Part shown: positions 58,969 to 64,000 of the stretch, in pieces
How the letters are laid out: every line of letters starts with the position of its first letter
Position numbering within the stretch: the first letter of the stretch is position 1
NCBI GenBank assembly: GCA_045546975.1
Contig: JAZQDV010000006.1
Location: 62,001 to 126,000, forward strand
From: SIG480 sp045546975
GTDB lineage: Bacteria > Bacillota > Clostridia > Oscillospirales > JAAYXM01
Reading direction: 5' to 3'
DNA length: 64,000 bases
Made by a program: the position numbers and the translations under genes
The notes under the pieces: model-generated
The model's input: the letters and a program-made list of their open reading frames with translations, nothing else
Told to the model about the DNA's origin: nothing
Database searches by the model: none

Positions 58969-61900
58969 ATGGAAAAAAGTTTGAAGATTTTTGGAGACGT
59001 TTTCAAAATACGCGGAGAGAAAGCTCTTGAACCGTTTGAAAAGAGCGTATTTGTCAAAACGTTGTCCGCAGATAAAACTGAAAACAGAATAGTTGCGACG
59101 CTCTATTCGGAAAAGATAATTCTTTCATCTGAGATAGACGCGGCGGAAAAGGTTATTCGCGAAAAGTACAGGCTTAATGCGGCAAAGCTTATCCCGACAT
59201 ACCCCGGGAAACTTTTGGGCGAAGAGTATTTTTCGGAGCTTGATAAGAGAATAATCAGGGAGTTTCCGTCTGCGACAGGGCATTTTTCGGGTGCAGAGTG
59301 GAGTATCAGCGATGATAATACAATTACTTTGCGGCTTCATAGCGGGCTCAATGGCTTTTTTGGCTCTTGTGTGCGTTTTATTCGTGATACCGTTAGTGCG
59401 GAGTTTGGCATAAATGTCGACGTTAATGTGGAAACTCCGGAAGGAACAGAAAATACAATTGATGAGAGAGCGGAAAACATTCGTCGCCAGATAGAAAAGG
59501 AAGCGACGCTTCCTGCGGACAAGCCTGCGGTCACACCTGAGAAGAGTCCGTCAAAGCCGGTTGAAAAGCGCGAGTTTAGACGAAAAAGTCTAAATCATGA
59601 AAACGGTGAGATTGTACTTGGAAAAGATGGCTTTGGCGAGTATATCGCGATAAGTGACATTGAAGAGGCTTATGGCGACGTTTCTGTAAAGGGCGAGATT
59701 TTTGCCGTTGAAACAAGGGTTTTCGAAGAACGTGGCGTAGCTATGATAAATTTCGATATGACGGACTACAAGGGCTCTGTCCGTGTAGTTGTGAGAAATA
59801 TCAAGCTTGAGAGTCTTGAAGAAATTCAGGGAAAACTCAAGAAAGGTGCATACGTTCATGTATACGGTCCGACTCAGTATGATACGTATCTGCATGATAC
59901 AATCATCAGACCGAAGAATATAGTTTTGGGAAAAGCAGAGAAGCGACAGGATGTTGCAGAGGAGAAGAGAGTTGAGCTTCATCTCCATACAAGTATGTCT
60001 ACTATGGACGGAATCACACCTGTTGCAGATCTTCTCAAACGTGCGTCAGAATGGGGGCATAAGGCTGTTGCGATTACTGACCACGGAGTAGTTCAGGCGT
60101 TCCCTGATGCGATGAATGCTGCCGGAAAGCTCGGTATAAAAGTGATTTACGGAGTTGAGGCATATTACGGCGGCAGCAAAAAGGCACAGATCGTTACGGG
60201 GGACGTACCGTGTGATTTTAACGGTGAATATATCTGCTTTGATATTGAAACCACAGGTCTTTATAAGAAAACCTGCAAAATAATCGAAATAGCGGCGGCG
60301 CTTCTCAAAAACGGTGAGGTTTCCGATAAGTTCCAGACATACGTAAATCCGAAATGCGCAATACCTGATAAGATAACAGAGCTTACGGGTATCACCAATG
60401 CAACAGTTGCGGATGCACCTGAGATTGATGTTGCCCTCGGTAAATTCCTGGATTTTGTCGGTGAAAGACCGTTTGTTGCTCATAATGCCGAATTTGATAT
60501 CGGTTTTATAAAGCAGGCGTGTCAGGATCTCGGTATAGAGCGTGAATTTAACTATATAGATACTTTGGAGTTTTCAAGAAGAGCTCTTCCTGATATCAAG
60601 AACCATAAACTTGATACTGTCGCAAAGGCGCTTAAGCTTCCGAAGTTTGAACACCACAGAGCACTCGATGACTCTGTAACTGCGGCACTTATTCTGCGTG
60701 GGCTTTTTGACCTTACCAAAGAAAACTTTGGTGTTTACCGTGCGGATGAGCTTGACGGAATTTCCTTTTCATCGGACAAGACAGAAAAGTATAATCGTTA
60801 TCACATGATTATACTTGTAAAAAACTATGTGGGTCTTAAGAATCTTTACAAGCTTATATCACTGTCGCACCTTAAGTATTATAGCGGTCGTCCGATTATT
60901 CCGTCTCACGAGCTTGCAAAATACAGAGAAGGGCTTATAATCGGTTCGGCATGTGAGGCGGGCGAATTATACGGCGCAGTGGTTGAGGGGAAAAAGTTTG
61001 ACGAGCTTTCAAAAATTGCGGAGTTCTATGACTTTCTTGAAATACAGCCTCTTGGCAACAATGCATTTATGCTCGCAAATGGAATTGCCTCCTGCGAGGA
61101 AGATATAAGAAACTTCAACAGAACAATCGTTAAGCTTGGTGAAACACTCGGAAAGCCTGTTGTTGCAACGGGTGACGTCCACTTTCTTGAGCCACACGAT
61201 GAGCTTTACCGCCGCGTGCTTATGGCAGGTAAAAACTTCTCTGATGCAGATAATCAGGCTCCTCTTTATTTCAAGACAACAGACGAGATGCTTTCGGAGT
61301 TTTCGTATCTTGGAAGAGAAAAAGCATACGAGGTTGTTGTTAAAAACACAAACGCGATAGCTGATATGTGTGAGGAGATAAGACCTGTTCCGAAAGGGGA
61401 GTTCCACCCGTCAATTGAGGGTTCAAAGGAAGAACTCAAAAAGCTTTGTTACGATAAGGCGAATGAGCTTTACGGCGAGGAGCTTCATGAGGTGGTCCGA
61501 GACCGTCTTGAATACGAGCTTTCAAAAATTATAGGACATAACTTCGATGTTATGTATATGATAGCGCAAAAGCTTGTTACAAAGTCTGTTTCTGACGGTT
61601 ATCTTGTAGGCTCGCGTGGATCTGTCGGATCATCATTTGTTGCGTTTCTTTCGGGAATCACAGAGGTAAATGCGCTTCCTCCGCACTACCGTTGCCGTGA
61701 GTGTAAACACGTAGAATTTTATGAAGGCAATGAATATGCGGTAGGTGCCGACCTTCCCGATAAAGTATGTCCGGAGTGTGGAGCGAAGATGTTGAAGGAC
61801 GGCTTTAACATCCCGTTTCAGACATTCCTCGGCTTTGACGGAGATAAAATTCCTGATATAGACCTCAACTTTTCCGGTGAATATCAGTCCACCGCACATG

Positions 61901-63273
61901 GACAGGTTATAGACCTGTTCGGTGAGGGGCACGTTTTTCGAGCGGGAACAATAGCAACAGTTGCGGATAAAACTGCATACGGGTATGTAAAAAAATATCT
62001 TGAGGAACGTGGATTAAACGTTTCAAGAGCAGAAGAAAACCGTATAACAGCAGGCTGCACGGGAATAAAAAGAACAACGGGTCAGCATCCGGGCGGTGTT
62101 ATGATTGTTCCGAAGGATAAAGAAATTTACGACTTTACACCTGTTCAGCATCCTGCAGACGATAAGGATTCGGACATAATTACAACTCATTTTGATTATC
62201 ATTCCATACATGATAATCTGCTGAAACTTGATATGCTCGGGCACGATGATCCGACGATGATCAAAATGCTTGAGGATATAACGGGAATCAATGCGAGAGA
62301 GATTCCGCTCGATGACGAGGCAACGATGAGCATATTTACATCCATTTCTGCTCTTAATATTGATAAGGATGAATTGCTCGGTGAAACAGGGTCAGTTGCA
62401 ATTCCTGAATTTGGAACACGCTTTGTTCGTGAAATGCTCAAGGATACACAACCCACGACGTTTGACGAGCTTGTAAGAATTTCAGGACTTTCGCACGGAA
62501 CGGACGTCTGGCTTAATAACGCACAGACGCTAGTCAGAGAAGGTGTTGCAAATCTTAAGCAGGTTATCTGCGCACGTGATGATATAATGCTCTACCTTAT
62601 TGACAAGGGCGTAGAGCCTAAGCTTTCGTTTACAATTATGGAAAGTGTACGAAAGGGAAAAGGACTAAAGCCCGACTGGGAAGAGGAAATGCGTAAAAAC
62701 AATGTCCCTGAATGGTACATTGAATCGTGCAAGAAGATAAAGTATATGTTCCCGAAAGCACACGCCGTCGCTTATGTTATGATGGCATTCCGCATAGCGT
62801 GGTTCAAGGTACATCACCCGAAGGCTTTTTATGCTGCATATTTCTCGATAAGAGCAAAGGCGTTTGACGCTGCAGTTATGATTAACGGGGACGAGGTGGT
62901 TCTGTCGAAAATAGCTGAACTCAATTCTATGGAAAAGATTTCCCAGAAGGAAGAGAGTATGCTTGTTACGCTTGAGGTATGCCACGAGTTCTACAAGAGA
63001 GGATTTAAGTTTGAACCGATCGACCTCTATAAATCAGATTCAAAGAACTTCCTTGTAACTGACGAGGGTCTTATACCTCCGTTTACGGCAATCTCGGGCC
63101 TTGGCGAAGTTGCAGCACAGAACATAGTCGACTCTCGCGAAGGTGAGAAGTTTATGTCCGTTGAGGATATACAAAGGCGTTGCAGTAAGGTTTCGAAGGG
63201 TGTTATAGAAATGCTTGAAGAAAACAAGGTCCTTCGTGACATTCCCAACACGAGCCAAATAACACTTTTTTAA
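58969..63273 (+). CDS. polC: DNA polymerase III alpha subunit, PolC type
   Basis: 1434 residues. Order: N-terminal domain, OB fold (about 225-320), PHP domain from about 335 (VELHLHTSMSTMDGI), an inserted DnaQ-type 3'-5' exonuclease (DIETTGLYKKT near 425, HNAEFDIGF near 505, HHRALDDS), the rest of PHP, a zinc site (CRECKH and CPECGAKM, about 907-945), the polymerase core with DIDLNFSGEYQ near 963, and the C-terminal fingers. The inserted exonuclease is specific to PolC of low-GC Gram-positives. The ATG at 58969 with GTGGGG upstream is preferred over the in-frame GTG at 58960. Confidence 0.97.
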   Translation: MEKSLKIFGDVFKIRGEKALEPFEKSVFVKTLSADKTENRIVATLYSEKIILSSEIDAAEKVIREKYRLNAAKLIPTYPGKLLGEEYFSELDKRIIREFPSATGHFSGAEWSISDDNTITLRLHSGLNGFFGSCVRFIRDTVSAEFGINVDVNVETPEGTENTIDERAENIRRQIEKEATLPADKPAVTPEKSPSKPVEKREFRRKSLNHENGEIVLGKDGFGEYIAISDIEEAYGDVSVKGEIFAVETRVFEERGVAMINFDMTDYKGSVRVVVRNIKLESLEEIQGKLKKGAYVHVYGPTQYDTYLHDTIIRPKNIVLGKAEKRQDVAEEKRVELHLHTSMSTMDGITPVADLLKRASEWGHKAVAITDHGVVQAFPDAMNAAGKLGIKVIYGVEAYYGGSKKAQIVTGDVPCDFNGEYICFDIETTGLYKKTCKIIEIAAALLKNGEVSDKFQTYVNPKCAIPDKITELTGITNATVADAPEIDVALGKFLDFVGERPFVAHNAEFDIGFIKQACQDLGIEREFNYIDTLEFSRRALPDIKNHKLDTVAKALKLPKFEHHRALDDSVTAALILRGLFDLTKENFGVYRADELDGISFSSDKTEKYNRYHMIILVKNYVGLKNLYKLISLSHLKYYSGRPIIPSHELAKYREGLIIGSACEAGELYGAVVEGKKFDELSKIAEFYDFLEIQPLGNNAFMLANGIASCEEDIRNFNRTIVKLGETLGKPVVATGDVHFLEPHDELYRRVLMAGKNFSDADNQAPLYFKTTDEMLSEFSYLGREKAYEVVVKNTNAIADMCEEIRPVPKGEFHPSIEGSKEELKKLCYDKANELYGEELHEVVRDRLEYELSKIIGHNFDVMYMIAQKLVTKSVSDGYLVGSRGSVGSSFVAFLSGITEVNALPPHYRCRECKHVEFYEGNEYAVGADLPDKVCPECGAKMLKDGFNIPFQTFLGFDGDKIPDIDLNFSGEYQSTAHGQVIDLFGEGHVFRAGTIATVADKTAYGYVKKYLEERGLNVSRAEENRITAGCTGIKRTTGQHPGGVMIVPKDKEIYDFTPVQHPADDKDSDIITTHFDYHSIHDNLLKLDMLGHDDPTMIKMLEDITGINAREIPLDDEATMSIFTSISALNIDKDELLGETGSVAIPEFGTRFVREMLKDTQPTTFDELVRISGLSHGTDVWLNNAQTLVREGVANLKQVICARDDIMLYLIDKGVEPKLSFTIMESVRKGKGLKPDWEEEMRKNNVPEWYIESCKKIKYMFPKAHAVAYVMMAFRIAWFKVHHPKAFYAAYFSIRAKAFDAAVMINGDEVVLSKIAELNSMEKISQKEESMLVTLEVCHEFYKRGFKFEPIDLYKSDSKNFLVTDEGLIPPFTAISGLGEVAAQNIVDSREGEKFMSVEDIQRRCSKVSKGVIEMLEENKVLRDIPNTSQITLF

Positions 63274-63291
63274 CTAAAAGTGTTAAAAAAC

Positions 63292-63320
63292 TTGCAAAAC
63301 ACGACAAAATATGATATTTT
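63292..63320 (+). promoter_or_regulatory. Possible sigma-A promoter of the GNAT-like gene
   Basis: TTGCAA (63292-63297), 17 bases, TATTTT (63315-63320). Weak -10 box. Confidence 0.4.
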
Positions 63321-63350
63321 ATATTAGATATGAATTGTGGGGTGATAGAT

Positions 63351-63797
63351 GTGCGCTTTATTCCTATTAATCTCGATAATGTAAAAAATGCGGCAATGAT
63401 GTTTGTCGGTATAGCAAATAAAGCTCCGTGGAATGCGGAATGGACGTATTCCTCTGCGTATGCGCGTCTGTTCGCTATTGCAAAGTCGGTTGGCTTTACA
63501 GGGTTTATAACCATGGACAACAACGGTTTGCCATGCGGTTTTATTATGGGCAACACAAAAAACCGTCCTGACGGCAAGTCGGATTTTATCATTTGCGAAA
63601 TCTGCTATCAGAACAGCGATTCGGGAATGATGTATGCCGCGAAAACTCTCGATTACCTGGAAGAGCAGCTTCGCGCCTGTCATATAGACCGTATGATATT
63701 CTGTGATGAATACGGCGATTCCGTCTCGAAATATTTTGCTTCGCTCAATTTCACAGAGATAGAAAAAATCGTTGCAGTCGAGAAGAAAATAAATTAA
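63351..63797 (+). CDS. GNAT-like acetyltransferase
   Basis: 148 residues, starting MRFIPINLDNVKNAAMMF if read from the GTG at 63351, which has GGGGTGA six bases upstream; an ATG at 63330 in the same frame lacks a site. The fold hints at GNAT: PCGFIMGNTKN beta strands, IICEICYQNSDSGMMYAAKTLDYLEEQLRA (helix after the acceptor strand) and a C-terminal YFASLNFTEIEKI typical of the last GNAT strand pair. The usual acetyl-CoA loop is poorly conserved, so the activity is uncertain. Not obviously linked to its neighbours polC and fba. Confidence 0.6.
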   Translation: MRFIPINLDNVKNAAMMFVGIANKAPWNAEWTYSSAYARLFAIAKSVGFTGFITMDNNGLPCGFIMGNTKNRPDGKSDFIICEICYQNSDSGMMYAAKTLDYLEEQLRACHIDRMIFCDEYGDSVSKYFASLNFTEIEKIVAVEKKIN

Positions 63798-63826
63798 AAA
63801 TTATGGGATAAAATCACAAAACACTC

Positions 63827-63854
63827 TTGATTTTATTTCAAAATATGGTAAACT
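63827..63854 (+). promoter_or_regulatory. Sigma-A promoter of fba
   Basis: TTGATT (63827-63832), 16 bases, TAAACT (63849-63854). Confidence 0.55.
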
Positions 63855-63891
63855 AACATAAGTGAAAAATTTTTAAGGAGATGTAGTAATT

Positions 63892-64000
63892 ATGCCACTC
63901 GTAACATCAAAAGAAATGTTCAAAAAAGCATATGAAGGCGGCTATGCTATCGGCGCTTTCAATGTAAACAACATGGAAATCGTTCAGGGAATCACTGAAG
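63892..64000 (+). CDS. fba: Class II fructose-bisphosphate aldolase (5' end only)
   Basis: The first 36 codons, cut by the window edge: MPLVTSKEMFKKAYEGGYAI followed by GAFNVNNMEIVQGITE. GAFNVNN.E..Q is the conserved N-terminus of class II zinc aldolases of glycolysis. AAGGAG precedes the ATG by 11 bases. Catalytic zinc ligands lie outside the window. Confidence 0.88.
   Translation, partial: MPLVTSKEMFKKAYEGGYAIGAFNVNNMEIVQGITE

Noticed and set aside
63261..63284. Hairpin AACACTTTT/AAAAGTGTT after polC as terminator
   Set aside because: Stem is A/T-rich and not followed by a T tract on the plus strand.
1..64000. CRISPR arrays, transposons, prophage, tRNA or rRNA genes
   Set aside because: No regularly spaced repeats, transposase or integrase motifs, or tRNA-like cloverleaf sequences were noticed in the intergenic regions, which are mostly short.

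Overview
The window is chromosomal DNA from a low-to-moderate GC, endospore-forming Gram-positive bacterium, most likely a Clostridia member. Supporting signs are PolC-type DNA polymerase III, spoVG and spoIIR, SLH-domain surface proteins, LCP and FemX wall enzymes, GGAGG ribosome binding sites with many TTG/GTG starts, and close matches to sigma-A promoters (TTGACA, 17 bases, TATAAT). I cannot name the genus. No rRNA, tRNA, CRISPR array, transposase or phage gene was seen. Most of the window is well-organised core genome.

Layout. 1-1 kb: a truncated double helix-turn-helix repressor diverging from a small unknown gene, with three related operator palindromes between them. 1-6 kb: two exported SLH surface proteins transcribed divergently, the larger with a structured leader. 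6-8.5 kb: histidine kinase, response regulator and ComEA-like HhH protein (minus strand). 8.5-9.8 kb: D,D-carboxypeptidase. 9.8-14.3 kb: minus-strand operon femX-like, alr, darA, holB, ricT from one strong promoter. 14.3-18.8 kb: CBS-domain protein, argG-argH flanked by ArgR-like boxes, and an aldolase-VOC fusion. 18.8-23.2 kb: LCP protein, aminotransferase, trpS, tagO-like transferase. 23.2-27.9 kb: membrane-bound AraC-type regulator and two sugar ABC permeases with no binding protein or ATPase. 27.9-31.6 kb: glycolipid glycosyltransferase, spoVG, murC, CPBP protease.

31.6-44.8 kb is a purine operon behind a ZTP (pfl) riboswitch: purE, purC, purF, purM, purN, a PurO-like IMP cyclohydrolase, a stand-alone AICAR transformylase, purD, purL and fhs. 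PurN, the transformylase and Fhs join purine synthesis to formyl-folate supply, which is what the ZTP riboswitch senses through AICAR phosphates. The PurF homologue lacks the N-terminal catalytic cysteine. 44.8-50.5 kb is a thiamine operon behind a TPP riboswitch (thiS, F, G, H, E, D, cytX): the thiazole half is made, while the pyrimidine half appears to be imported because thiC is absent here.

50.5-52.8 kb: spoIIR, a cysteine-rich DUF6062-type protein and an OGG1-type DNA glycosylase. 52.8-63.3 kb is the classical run pyrH, frr, uppS, cdsA, dxr, rseP, ispG, polC. A GNAT-like gene and the first codons of a class II fructose-bisphosphate aldolase close the window.

I found no clear new defence or mobile system. 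The best candidates for new biology are the cysteine-less PurF in a complete purine operon, the split PurH functions, the orphan permease pair with a motif shared by its regulator, the triple-operator switch at the left edge, and spoIIR whose ribosome binding site lies in a terminator stem.
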